Shown here piece after piece: positions 38,485 to 49,519 of a stretch of 64,000 bases of DNA. The stretch comes from Helicostylum pulchrum (Eukaryota; Mucoromycota; Mucoromycetes; Mucorales; Mucoraceae), in NCBI GenBank assembly GCA_025677825.1, contig JAIXMO010000005.1, positions 496,001 through 560,000 on the forward strand, written 5' to 3'. The translations under genes and the position numbers were made by a program. Position 1 is the stretch's first letter. The number at the start of each line of letters is the position of its first letter. The notes beneath the pieces are model-generated. The model did not search any database. It was not told the origin of the DNA and was given only the letters and a program-made list of their open reading frames with translations.

Positions 38485-39953
38485 TTTTGTTTTGTTAAAA
38501 AAAAAAGAATGTATAAAGAAGAAAGAGAGAAGGAAAGAAAGGGACCAAACGATAAAAAGTTAAACATCCAATAGCTTTTAGAAGTCACGCCAATCCTATT
38601 TTGGTATTTTTTGATTATGGGGTAATCATTTATCCTGTAAATAAGTGTTACTTGCTTGTGCAAAATGCTTATTCCCAGTGACAACAGTATCTTTAGAGTA
38701 CAATAATATAGCTGTATAAGTAATGCCATTAACAATTAAATATCAATACTATATTTTAGCAAAGTTTTGGATACTACAATGGACGACGAAGTCAATACTA
38801 TACTTTGATGAAGTTTTGCTGTATTGCCATGAATTAGACAGCTCTTAAAAAAAGGAGTCCAGTACCTTGATCATATTAATAATAAGACATATCGATAACA
38901 TTAAATTCATATCTTATGTGATTGTAAAAATATGACGGGCGGGGGAAAAGGACTTTCCTTGCTAACCAAAAACCCTATTACAATATGAAAACACACTTGG
39001 TAATGTATTCGCTGTAAAAAGTCTTCCCATATTGTCCATTAAAAAATATTAGCGGTTCCAGACCAAATAAGAGAAATATGACATTGTATCAAGTGATTCA
39101 TCAGACAGTAGCTCTAAAAATATATTAAATAGTGGTTCCAGACCAACATTGTATCTTTAATAGCTAATATGAAATAATGACGATACTAGCCTTATTAAAG
39201 TTTATCAGAAAGTGTCCAAAAGAGAAGCATGAATATAAACACCAAAGGTTAAATCTCCAGTAATCATGTTCCCACTGTGAGCAATATTCTTAGGTTTCGC
39301 TGTAAGCCAGATATACACAAATCTCAGTAGTAGATGTTCTGACAGCTAGTAACGTATCACCATTCTATTCTAGGTTTTGTCAAAAGAAAAAACAATCATG
39401 CATGATATTTTTTTATCATCAGTAAATTAAGCTAGTCGAAATTAGATCCTTTCTAAAAAAAATATAGTGGGTTCCAGACCAAGTAATGACAAAAAAAAGT
39501 ACTTGCTCTTAAAAAGTATGGTACCCTACTCCAGTGTGCTCCCTCCGGTACACATAAATCATGTAGTAGTAGGTGACTCGAATATTCCGTAGAACGAGAA
39601 TATGATCTATTCTAAAAAGAAGATACATACTGCGTATGAAATAAAACATTATGTGAGGCCTCCTTTTTTATCATTATTTTTTTTTATAAAAAGAAGAAAA
39701 AAGGCGTTTTTTCTTTACCTTTCTTTCAATCTAAAAACTACTTCCTAAACTCAAAAAGACCAAGCTTGTATTTCCTCTTGCACAAGACCTCCTATACAAG
39801 ATGTACTTTACAACATTTGGTATTGCCAATGTAGGGAAATAAAGGAACGAGATAAATAAAACAAGAACAGGCACGTGAGAAGTAATATCCTGCACCTTTT
39901 TTTTTGAACTTGTAAATTGACAGTGCATATGCTCATCTTAAAGGAAGTGTCTG
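38485..39953. other. Intergenic repeat-bearing region
   Basis: No gene recognised over about 1.5 kb. It includes the inverted copy of a dispersed repeat (38612-38785) and three copies of a motif containing GGTTCCAGACCAA (39053-39065, 39132-39144, 39471-39483). Sequence between the three motifs is only loosely similar. The last 300 bases contain pyrimidine and A/T tracts. Confidence 0.55.
38612..38785 (-). repeat. Dispersed repeat, copy 2 (inverted relative to 1814-1996)
   Basis: See 1814-1996. This copy has a 13-15 bp deletion at the block corresponding to ACTAATATTATGATG but otherwise keeps block order. It begins about 130 bp upstream of the QPRTase start codon. Confidence 0.7.
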
Positions 39954-40035
39954 GTGCTTATAGAACAAAAAGGTCCCTTGATGATATGCTTGAGAATAAT
40001 GAAACACCATCCACATCTACGGCAGCTGTTCAAAT

Positions 40036-41860
40036 TTGACTGCCTCTTCTCTGTGGCTGATTGGAATAAAAGCGACAGTCAAGAGGTTCTTAAGGAACAC
40101 AAACCTAAGAACGTTTGCTGGGAGCCTGAAGCTCTACCTTGAAAATAATGCCACAATCAGTACGTACGAGTCAATATTCAACAACCTAAAGCTCGAAAAA
40201 GAAAACGAAGCGGCGGGAAAAAAGATAACTGCTATTGCTGAGGTGAACGCTAAGAAGTTGGCTTGTGCTGCTGGTAATAGATTAAAAAGGAAACTTGATG
40301 ATATGCTGGCGGATGAATCATCATCCTCATCTGCGGCAGCTGATCTGGATTGTACTAATGACTCGATTACTGCGCTTGAGACTGATGACTTGAGTACTGA
40401 ACTTGATACTGATAATGAAGACTCAAATTCAACCAACTTGACACACTTACAACAAACGCCTTTAACTTACTCGGCAATCAAAAAGGTGTTAATAACTTGT
40501 GCCAATGAAATTCATCAACGATACAAAAACAATCAAACTATTAATAATAAAGAGAGGCAACTAATGATCTGTGGTTCTTCTTTTATATTGGACTTAACTG
40601 AAAAATCTGATAGTATTTTCAAGACTCTCTTCTCTGAAACTGATTGGGATAAAATTATTAGCCATTTTGAAAATGATTTACTTATCCAAAAAGCTGAAAT
40701 TGACCAAAAAATATTTGCTAAATGGAATTACGGTACCGGCCTGGGTGTGCTATCAAATGACATTGGCAATTCTCAAATTTACTTTGCCTCACAGTTTGCC
40801 GCATCCGCTTCAAAGCAGCAGCGCTCTACCATCAAGCTTTTTACTGCGGTTATCGATGTATTCCAAAACAATGGCTTTATCTTGGAACAAAAACAGCCCA
40901 ATAATGTTATTGAAGGAGACTACGTTGACCAGATCTGGCTCCCCGTGTTTAAAGGCCGTCTTATATATTGGGTGGTTCCATATATAGACAAAATGTTTAT
41001 GTTTACTGTCATTGATTTGACAATGTATGTTTAAAGCTTTATTTGCTATAAATGGCCATTTAGTAGGAGCAAATAAAGGCGAGACGGTAATAAAAAACTC
41101 TACACAACAAAAATCAGCCCTCTATCAAAGTGACGGTCATGTAATTGGATTTAAAGTAGATGTACGACTAATTTACGATCATGGCTCCTCTGAATTCGAT
41201 ATTGGTGCTGCTGAGGCCTGCCTGTCAGAGGCTGACGACAATAAAATAGTAGGTGATCGTGCTAAGCTTCTAAGAGAAGGCAAGGACAATGTTGACACAC
41301 TGATCAAAGTTAGTTCTGGTGACATTCGTAGCTCCTGGATTATACAGATTTTCGGATTGATGGCTTACATATGTACGGTGACTTATGTTGGAAGTGATTT
41401 ATTTGTTGGTACATTACAGAATACAATTACATTCCCTAGTAGTATCGGAGAGCTGAATGACCAAGCGAAGTCTCTTGATTTTTTTAATGGGTTATTGCAA
41501 CTTAGAGATAATGTAGAGAACTCTGCTCAAATAATCAAGACACACATATACCAAGCGAATAAAACGAATACCAATATAAACGCGAAATATAGTAGCTTGG
41601 GACCGAGCCCTCCTCCACATACTAACCAACCATCTTGCCAAACATGGTACTCGCCTCCTGGCCACCAGCCAAAACGAAGTATATTCCCTGAATATAACTA
41701 TGAATTACTCGAGACTGGTAATGATGATCTTATCGATGATCTTACGGATACCTGTCTTCCCGGCTATGAAGAAGAAGATGCCTTTGGCTTCATTAAAATC
41801 GATAATGAATGGTATCATCCTCGATTGAAGAAGTACTTTAATCAACACCCGTCGGCATGA
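40036..41860 (+). pseudogene. Orphan nuclease-like protein gene interrupted by an 82-bp insertion
   Basis: Two frames make one protein: 40036-41034 and, in the next frame, to 41860. The break coincides with an 82-bp segment bounded by the 9-bp direct repeat TGTTTAAAG (40946-40954 and 41028-41036); removing one repeat and the segment restores LPVFKALFAINGHL. The protein has an acidic Ser/Asp-rich stretch (about 40300-40435), a helical region, and then GFKVDVRLIYDHG, EFDIGAAEACL and DRAKLLREGKD. The last three resemble a degenerate PD-(D/E)XK-like core. A Pro/Gly-rich tail ends WYHPRLKKYFNQH. Near 40130-40145 a protein-like stretch in another frame (SVADWNKSDSQEVLKEHKPK) suggests a second break. 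Alternatives: the 82 bp are a GC-AG intron, and the true start is elsewhere. Function unknown. Confidence 0.65.
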
Positions 41861-42272
41861 GCGCTGTCGTTTTTTTATTTTTTTATTTCTATAATAAACT
41901 GTGTTCTCATTTTATAGCTATTTATATGCATATTTCTCATATAATTAGAACAGTCCTCTTTCTTAAAGGATCATGTCTCATGTGCATCCTGAGAGATCTT
42001 TTAGACCTGGTGGCACGTTACCAAAATAACGACGTATATCGTGGAGTGGGATGTGGCGAGGTTAGTGGGATATAGGTAGATAAATTGAGGGAATAGGAGA
42101 AAGGAGAAGCATGAGACCAAGTGTTGAATTCCGGATAGGCTGATTGGACAAGTAAATGAAGAATTATTAGATAGTTGTTGAAAGTTTTCTATTGTAACTG
42201 TTTTCGGCTATGTTCTGATTTTTGTGCAATGGGTCTATGAAGTTTTTTTTTTGTTATCTTGGTATATGATCC

Positions 42273-42305
<33 letters not shown>

Positions 42306-42518
42306 ACGACCCAATTGGAGCTCGTCCAATTGAGACTGAAAAAAGGGTGTGCTCCATTTTTTTTAAAGTGGGGTGTGGATGCAACTGAATATCGAGTTCC
42401 TTTTCTTTTTATATTTTACTTTCCTTTTCTCACCCTTTTTTTTCCCTTTTTTTTCTTTTTCTTCTTTCCTTTTTGCCACTCCTTATCTGTTTAAAGAAAA
42501 AAAAATATATACAGAAAA
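41861..42518. other. Intergenic, with long homopolymer and pyrimidine tracts
   Basis: Contains a T-run of about 30 (42275-42304) and a pyrimidine-rich leader (42390-42480) before the next gene. The frame at 41857-42075 is not convincing as a protein. No RNA gene seen. Confidence 0.6.
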
Positions 42519-44451
42519 ATGACTTCGGATGAAGAGATTAATGTAGTCATTCAGTCCTTACAAGATCAAATAAAATATGGACAAGAAGTGAACAGCGAAG
42601 TGAGTACCATATTAGGAAAAAATAAACATGATTATACTAAAAAAAATAAAAAAATTTGGTTCTAGTTGAGACATGATATGGATACTCAGTCAAGACAACT
42701 TTCCAATGATAATGATTATCTTCGACAAGTAAGTGGTTTTTTTATATAGTTTATGTTGTTGTTTGGCAGAAAAAACTTATATAAAAATTGCAGAAAATTG
42801 CCGCTATTCAATTAGATAATTCAAATTACAGTCATACTCAATCTCGTCTTGAAACTCAATTATATGCTCAGGAACAAGAACTCAATAAATTTAAAAAAGA
42901 GAATCAACAACTTACAAAGACCAAGAAAGATGTTGAAAAAAAGTTGATTACAGAAGTAAGTTACACTAAGAAAATAAAATTTTTTACCCTAACACAAAAA
43001 TAATATTTTTTAGTCTGAAGAGTATGAAAACGAGAGATCAAATTGGCAACAACGAGAAGCCGACCTTTATAACCAAATAAGATCACTCAGTGTGAACAAT
43101 GAACCTCGTACACCTCGTACACCCAGAAGACGTAGTGTGACAGCGTCTACTTTAGGTATCATGACATTTAGTAGTGGATTAGGTGATATTGGAGAAACGG
43201 AAACAAAGGTATCAGATCCAGAATCGGATGACTATCACCAAAGACCCACGCCTAAATTAGCCGTGATTGATTCTTCGTATGCTCGTGAAGCTAAAATTGC
43301 CCAAAGAACGATTAAAGCACAAGACAAACTTATTTTGGATCTCAAGAATGATGTGGATAAACAAAAAGCGTTATTGCAAGAACGTCAATCTGAATCGCAA
43401 CTTGTTTCGTTAAAGGTTGTTCATTTGGAACATGAAATTTCAAACGTAAAGCAATTAAATCGGTCTTTAATGGAAGATAATGAAAGTTATCAAATTTTGT
43501 TACATGAGAAAACTATTAATGGTGAATTTATCATGAATCCAATTATGCAGGTAAAATAGCAACTTTTTTTTTTCCTTCTCTTAAAAATAGACACTAAAAT
43601 TTTTTGTTACATAGGTGGAAAGCCCTACAGTTCAGGAATCAACAAGCAGTACTACGGGTGGTTTAAATTTAGCTGATGAATTAGCTTCTTCTGGTTTAAA
43701 CTTGGCAGATGAATTAGCCTCTTCGGATAGAAATAACCAAATACAAAGTAGGAGAAATGTAAAAATATATATGTGTATAGGAGAATTTCCTTCCATCTTT
43801 ATAACTAACCCTTCATTATACATATAACCAGAACTTACAGATGAAGTTAAAATGTTACAAGATACCAATCGTGCACTTCAATTATACATGAACAAGATTT
43901 TAATGAGAATTATCAATAATAAACAGTTGGAAGATGTGCTTAGTATCGATCAACCCACTACTAAACCTAAGGAGCATGTCACTACCAACAATAAACCATT
44001 GGCAGTACCAGGTCCTACACCTATAAAGACTGTATCTACTACCAATAACACATTAAATAATACCAACACTACTACTGCGAACCGTCAACGTCGTCGTACG
44101 ATTTCTTATTGGGGTTCAAAGGTACCTCCTCCACCTCCCGCTAAATCCAATTCGGAAAGAGAGATTGAAACAGTTGAGGATCGTCGCAGACATTCATCTA
44201 TTGTTACGGCAGCACCTCAGCCTGAAAGATCGGTTTCGACTAGCACTACGTCTGCTGCGAATGGAGGTTGGGCTAAAGCGTTACGTCGTATGAGTGTTAT
44301 TGGGTGGTCAAGTGTAAAAGAAGAAACTCAAAATGATAGTGCGGTTGGATCTTCATTAAGCGAGGAAGAAGAAACGTGTCGTAAATCCTCTGGATCTTCT
44401 ACTCCATCTGTTCGTAGAAGTAATGAATTGGGTACTCTTGCCGAAGAATAA
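42519..44451 (+). CDS. Coiled-coil protein with duplicated GLNLADELASS motif
   Basis: A multi-exon gene; introns near 42600-42664, 42730-42793, 42956-43013, 43550-43614 and 43755-43829. The start MTSDEEINVVIQSLQDQIKY leads into three heptad-rich coiled-coil stretches: LRHDMDTQSRQ with QEQELNKFKKENQQL, then KIAQRTIKAQDKLILDL, then QNTNRAL-type sequence ending in LQLYMNKILMRI. Between the first two lies an Arg/Pro/Thr segment (PRTPRTPRRR). Between the second and third, SSGLNLADELAS occurs twice in tandem. The C-terminal third is Ser/Thr-rich and disordered, with RRRTISYWGSKVPPPPPAK and many basophilic kinase sites. The layout resembles fungal coiled-coil proteins annotated as M-protein-repeat or transport adaptors. 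I cannot name the exact orthologue. About 520 residues. Confidence 0.75.
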
Positions 44452-44636
44452 TCCCCTTTTTTTTTATATATACTATTTTATATATCCAACATTTTTTTTA
44501 TTTCAAAAATATATATCTCTCTCTTCTCACTTCAAAAAAAAAAAAAAAAAATTACCGCTGGAATTTAAATACGAATTTACTTTCTCTCTTTTTCTCTTCT
44601 TTTTTTTTGTTACAAATTTTTTCTTGTTTCTTCATC

Positions 44637-46248
44637 ATGTTGATTCATAATGTTGTCATTTTATGTGTGTTACTAAGTACAGTAAGTCATGCCCAAGACT
44701 TTATACCACCAACACAGTCCGAAAATATGTCTTTACCACTACGAATTCAAAGAGACATAGCGGTGAATGTAACGATTGACGAATTTATCTGGCCTGCATT
44801 AGACATGTCAACTGCCTTTTTTGGAACCAACTATACCCAGCAACGATTTTCACAAATCGACCAGCCCCTTTGGATGGGCTATAAGCGTATCATCCTCGAC
44901 CTCTACTGGAACTCGTCGCACTGGCAATTATGTCCTACCACCTTACATAACACTTGCCCTTTCACGTTTACAGATTATGTCCTAGCGTTAAACGGGTACT
45001 TGGAATCCACTGCAGTCACTACAAATCCTATACAAACAAACTTAATTACATTAATACTCAACCTGCATAATAATTCTACCGCTAAAACAACAACAGATTT
45101 ATCTTCGATTATATTACGGTCGGTATCTCCGTTTCGGATTTATACACCCTCGAATTTAACGCTGGACCGTGTTAATACGACGTTGTTGTCGCAGGTGGTG
45201 GAGGATTTGAAATGGCCGCCGTTACTTTATATTATTAAGCAGAAGGTACAGCTGCTCATCGGGCTTGGTGAGACCTCAAGCTCGTTCAGTGTTTCCACGC
45301 AGGATAAATCGCTTATATTCGGTCAGCGTACACTAACTAATACGGTGGAACGCTACCATTGTCAACAGAATCCAACTTCTTGGACGTTTGTTAGTGATGC
45401 GCAAGTACCATTTACGTATAACACCTCGTCAGATCTTGTAAGCCCTTAACTGACAGAAGAAGAAGAAGAAAAAGCACTAAATTACTAATTTTAATAGGTG
45501 CGATGTGGTTATTCACCCGTATTTACTCACTCGGTTACGCCGACAGATATCTTGTCGACGGTTTGGTCTTGGGAGATAGACCAACCTGATTCCGAAGATG
45601 GGGCGAAACGGTGCGCGTCGATGAACCAAAGCACGGGACGGTGGATGACCAGCGACTGTGCGGACACGTTACGGGTAGCGTGCAGACTAGCGATGGACGC
45701 AAACCAGTGGGTGCTGACGGACGCGGCGTTTAACTATGACAGGTCGTTGACTGCGTGTCCGTCAAACTATATTTTTGACATACCGCGTCAGCCGCGAGAG
45801 AACATGTACCTCATACAAGCGATACAAAGAGCAAACTTGGCGGATGGAGAGAAGGTTTGGTTGAATTTAAACTTGCTGTATAATGAAGATCATTGTTGGG
45901 TTGTAGGAAGGTATGGTACTTGTTGGTGGTCAATCAACGTAAGTAGTTTTTTTTTCATATATGTGTGTGGAAGTAGTAATTTTTAACGGTTGTGCGAAAA
46001 GGGACAAGTAGAGTATTTAGGGCTGATAAAGACTTCGGTGGTGGGAGGAGTGATTATTTTGTTACTGGTGAGCATATTTACATGGGTAAAGTGTGCGAGG
46101 TTATGGCGTAACCGGAATTCGAAGACGCGGAAAGCAATGGTGAAAGCTATGCTATCAAGAAGAGAATATGTCACTGTTCCTGTAAAGCTGTTTATTGCTT
46201 ATAAATCTTGTATCTCAAACTAACCTCTTTTTTATATTTTAGGCGTAA
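44637..46248 (+). CDS. MTC6: Mtc6-like membrane glycoprotein
   Basis: Mtc6 is a fungal single-pass membrane protein linked genetically to telomere capping in yeast; its biochemical role is unknown. The first 20 residues (MLIHNVVILCVLLSTVSHAQ) are a cleavable signal peptide. The lumenal domain starts with the family motif QRDIAVNVTIDEFIWPALD, then FFGTNYTQQRF, and has many N-x-S/T sites and paired cysteines (QLCPTTLHNTCPF; CPSNYIF). A C-type-lectin-like stretch, GAKRCASMNQSTGRWMTSDC followed by CRLA, is typical. Two introns restore the frame (about 45439-45498 and 45939-46001). The transmembrane helix is VVGGVIILLLVSIFTWV, followed by a short basic tail. A last intron (about 46183-46242) gives the ending TVPA, which fits the family better than unspliced read-through. 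Confidence 0.85.
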
Positions 46249-46858
46249 AAAAAAAAAAAGATTTTTACTGCAACATGGCCAATAAAAAAAGATCGAGGTT
46301 CTTTTTTTTAAAAAATATTGGGCTCGGTTAAATTACTCATGCTTGTACAACTTCAAAAAAGGGTTAAGAAGTTCTTTTTATGCGTCTTTTTTTTCGCCAA
46401 GCAAAAATGCGTAATATACATTAAAGCATTATGATGGTTTTTATTGTTCATGACGTTTTTTTTTTGTATACTTTTTTTTTAAAACTGCATTAAAGAATCG
46501 ACTCATAAAAATGGTATGACATTATTTGGTGTCACTATTTTACACGGGAAATAAGTTAACGCCGAATTCCGTCAATCAAAAATGATGGTAACACCGTTTT
46601 AAATAGGTTTTTTTTTTATTATCATTAAGGAATTAGTAATTAGAAATAAAGAAAGAAAGAAAGAAAGGGAAAAAACGAGAATAAAGGGAGGAGGAAAAAA
46701 GGAAAGAATTTTTTTCTGTGTAGTAGATACAAGGAGTGTAGTGTGTGGTATGCCAGATAGGGTGTGTTCTTTTTTTTTTTTTTTTTGTTGTGGTTTATGC
46801 AGGGATGTTGTTGTTGTAATTATTTAATGTCGAATATATTTATTTTTTTGTTATAGTT
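46249..46858. other. Intergenic between convergent genes
   Basis: AT-rich, with a purine stretch (about 46640-46710) and a T18 run near 46770-46787. Probably the 3' UTRs of MTC6 and LCB2. No gene seen. Confidence 0.6.
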
Positions 46859-48312
46859 TTACTTTGCTTCGCTTACTTTTAAAAGTAAGATATCACCTAC
46901 TTCACTAACAGCGTCTAAAGTTCTATCGATATCCTGTTTGGTATGAGCAGACGATAAGCAAAAACGAGCACGAGAGGTGATGATGGGGGTAGCAGGGTAA
47001 CCGACAACCACGGTAGCAATACCTCTCTTTAAGAGTTCACGCGAGAAGGCAGGAATCTTTGCAGGATTAAACAACAACAATGGGATAACAGGACTGCCTT
47101 GATCACCGTAGACAATAAAGCCCATGTCTCTTAAGCGTTCAATAAAATAGAGCGCGTTCTCTGCTAATTGCTTAATCTTTTTGCGACCGATATCAGTGCC
47201 ATCTTCACCACAGATAATCTTCATGGATGTAATGACCTGCTGAGCAACAGGCACAGAGACAGCCTCTGCATAAATATAAGCGTGGTTACGCAAACGCAAA
47301 TGATCAATAATAGCCTTGTCACCAGCAATGTAACCACCAGCTGCACCAAACGATTTGGTGAAGGTACCCATGAGAATATCTACCTCTGCAGGGTCAATAC
47401 CGTAAAAATCGCAAACTCCACCACCGTTTTCACCAAGGGCACCAACAGAATGAGCTTCATCCACATATAAATAAAACTAACAAAAAAAAAAACATTTCGG
47501 TTAGTAAAATAAATAAATGCAATGCAATATTTATGTATGTTTTGTTGTACCTTGAATTCTTTCTTCAAGTCAATTAATTCAGGAAGGTTAACAATTGTAC
47601 CTTCCATTGAATAAAGACCTTCAACAATAATCAAAATCTTTTTCCAAGGACGATGGGTTCTGGGTTGTCCTTGAGAGATGACTTCACGAAGCAGTTCACG
47701 TAAATCGTCCATGTTGTTGTGCTTGAACACACGAACGGAAGCACCAGAGAGTCGTACACCAAATACAATAGAGGAATGGTTCATTTCATCCGAGATAACT
47801 AGGCAGCCCTTGTTGACAAGAGCAGGGATGGTGGTGGAGTTGGTAGCGAAGCCCATACTGACACACATTGCGTCTTCTTTACCAACAAAGCGAGCAACCA
47901 TTTGCTCCATGTCTTGCTGTTGTTTGGTGGTACCAGCCTCAGAACGACTGCTGGCGGATGTAATACCTAGTTCTTGTGTAGCGGCTTCGACGGCATCTGC
48001 ACATGGTCCTGTTGTATCGGAAAAACCAAGATAGTTGTAGGAGGCAAAATTAAGCGCTTCCGTTGTAGTACCAGTTAATCGAAACGATCTATTGAAATCA
48101 GGTGAAACTCGGTCAAGTAATTTGACTGTTCTAGATGCAACACCTGTAATAGGGCGGTTAAAGCAATCACTACATTTTTTGGATGTTTAGTTTTATATTC
48201 TAACGACAAAAGTAAGTTTTTTTTTTTTTTACCGAATACGAACATAAAGACGACGCGTATAAAAAGAATCAAAATCAGAAACAAGAGGTGCATAACCCTA
48301 ATAAAGAAATGT

Positions 48313-48343
<31 letters not shown>

Positions 48344-48708
48344 TAAAAGAATTTTTTTTTTACCTGATTCATCTTTAAATGAGTATAGGCTTGAGGTTTA
48401 AAGAGTTTACCGAGAATATCTCTCAGATGACCAAACAAGATCAAGACAAAGTAATTGAGGTAAGTACCAACCAAGACGTAAAGTGGAGCAGCTTCCATTT
48501 TATGTTCCAGATCATCGTACTTCATCTTTGGCTTGCGAGGAGGCTGCCATCTTTCAGTTGGGTTATGAACAAATGTAGTAGACTCTGACGTCGATTTGGA
48601 AAGCGAGCCGATAAAAGAAGGAGCATACGAGTGGTCAGAAGAAGACTTTGGTGTAGTCAAGTTGATACTTGGAATACTAATCGTGTGTGCTCTCTTTCCT
48701 TTACCCAT
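46859..48708 (-). CDS. LCB2: Serine palmitoyltransferase subunit 2
   Basis: The PLP-binding subunit of serine palmitoyltransferase in the ER. With Lcb1 it condenses serine and palmitoyl-CoA to 3-ketodihydrosphingosine, the first step of sphingolipid synthesis. Four exons on the minus strand. After a disordered N-terminus ([20 protein letters not shown]) comes a transmembrane helix ([20 protein letters not shown]). The aminotransferase core then shows [64 protein letters not shown], and the PLP lysine in [18 protein letters not shown]. The C-terminus [20 protein letters not shown] follows the family. The last exon (46859-47475) and its neighbour (about 47551-48120) hold the catalytic centre. 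Identification is firm; this is an essential gene in other fungi. Confidence 0.97.
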
Positions 48709-48881
48709 TTTTTTGTTTGTTATATTTATTATATGTATAAAAAAAAGAGGAACAAAAAAAAAAAAGAGGATTTTTTCTTTTTTTTTTATATATTAGTTTT
48801 GGGTTTAAAACTCAGTTTATGAGCGCCGGAATATTTCATCCATTTCCATGTTTCAAGCTCCTGTTTAATGTTTGAATTGAT

Positions 48882-49344
48882 TCAAGACATTGTACTATTA
48901 CGAAGTTGAACAACTTTTTCGTAGAGGTCTAGGTTGAGAGTGTTTACGATTCGAATAATACGAGCACACATACGAACTGTACCAAATGTTGCCTTTTTTT
49001 AAATAAAAAAGGCAAGTTAGTTATAACAATAAAAGTTTTTTTTTTTGTTCTTACTTCTTCTGTCACCTCTCCTATACATTGTACAATATCTCCTTCTATA
49101 GGCCAAATGTGGTCAATATGGGCTGTGTCCACTTGCACTTCGTGTCCGTCGTATTGTATCACTGCAAGGTCAATTCCTGCGTCATATTTTTTCCACCTAC
49201 CACAAAAAGAACTTTTAGTTCTTGTTACTTTTTTTTTTTAAAGAAAGAAAAAAGTTACAGTCCAGTGACTCGAATAGAGTCTCCATTTCGACATTCTTTC
49301 ACGTCTTTTAAAAGTACTAATCGAGCAGAAGGTACAGTTGACAT
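48882..49344 (-). CDS. TEN1: CST complex subunit Ten1 (OB-fold)
   Basis: Ten1 is the smallest subunit of the telomere-capping Cdc13/CTC1-Stn1-Ten1 complex. Three exons on the minus strand: 49344 to about 49257, about 49201 to 49054, and about 49013-48882. They join in frame to about 115 residues. The protein starts MSTVPSARLVLLKDVKECRN and reads as one OB-fold: GDSIRVTGL (strand 1), IDLAVIQYDGHEVQVDTAHI (strands 2-3), PIEGDIVQCIGEV (strand 4), then FGTVRMCARIIRIVNTLNLD and a closing helix LYEKVVQLRN. The ARIIRIVNTLNLDLYEKV ending corresponds to the conserved Ten1 C-terminal R-V-x-x-x-x-G-L/M-N-L segment that binds Stn1. It is too short for any other OB-fold family known to me. It could be missed by automatic annotation because no single exon is long. 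Confidence 0.82.
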
Positions 49345-49519
49345 TAAAAGCTACAAAAAAAAAAGGAGGTACCAAAAGGCTTTTTAAAAAAGATTTTTCT
49401 TATTGATGAATTACCCGGTATCACGTGATATCAGCTTGCTTCTTTAAAATATGTGTATTACTCACAATCTTTTTTGATATCTCTATCTTTTCTTTTTATC
49501 TTTTTTTTTAAAAAAAAAC

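Noticed and set aside
40134..40436. Minus-strand Ser-rich 100-residue frame
   Set aside because: Antisense of the acidic/Ser-rich part of the orphan gene; no independent support.
41024..41061. GTATGT..TTTAG intron joining the two halves of the orphan gene
   Set aside because: It would be only about 38 nt, and the joined frame hits a stop; removing the 82-bp repeat-bounded segment fits better.
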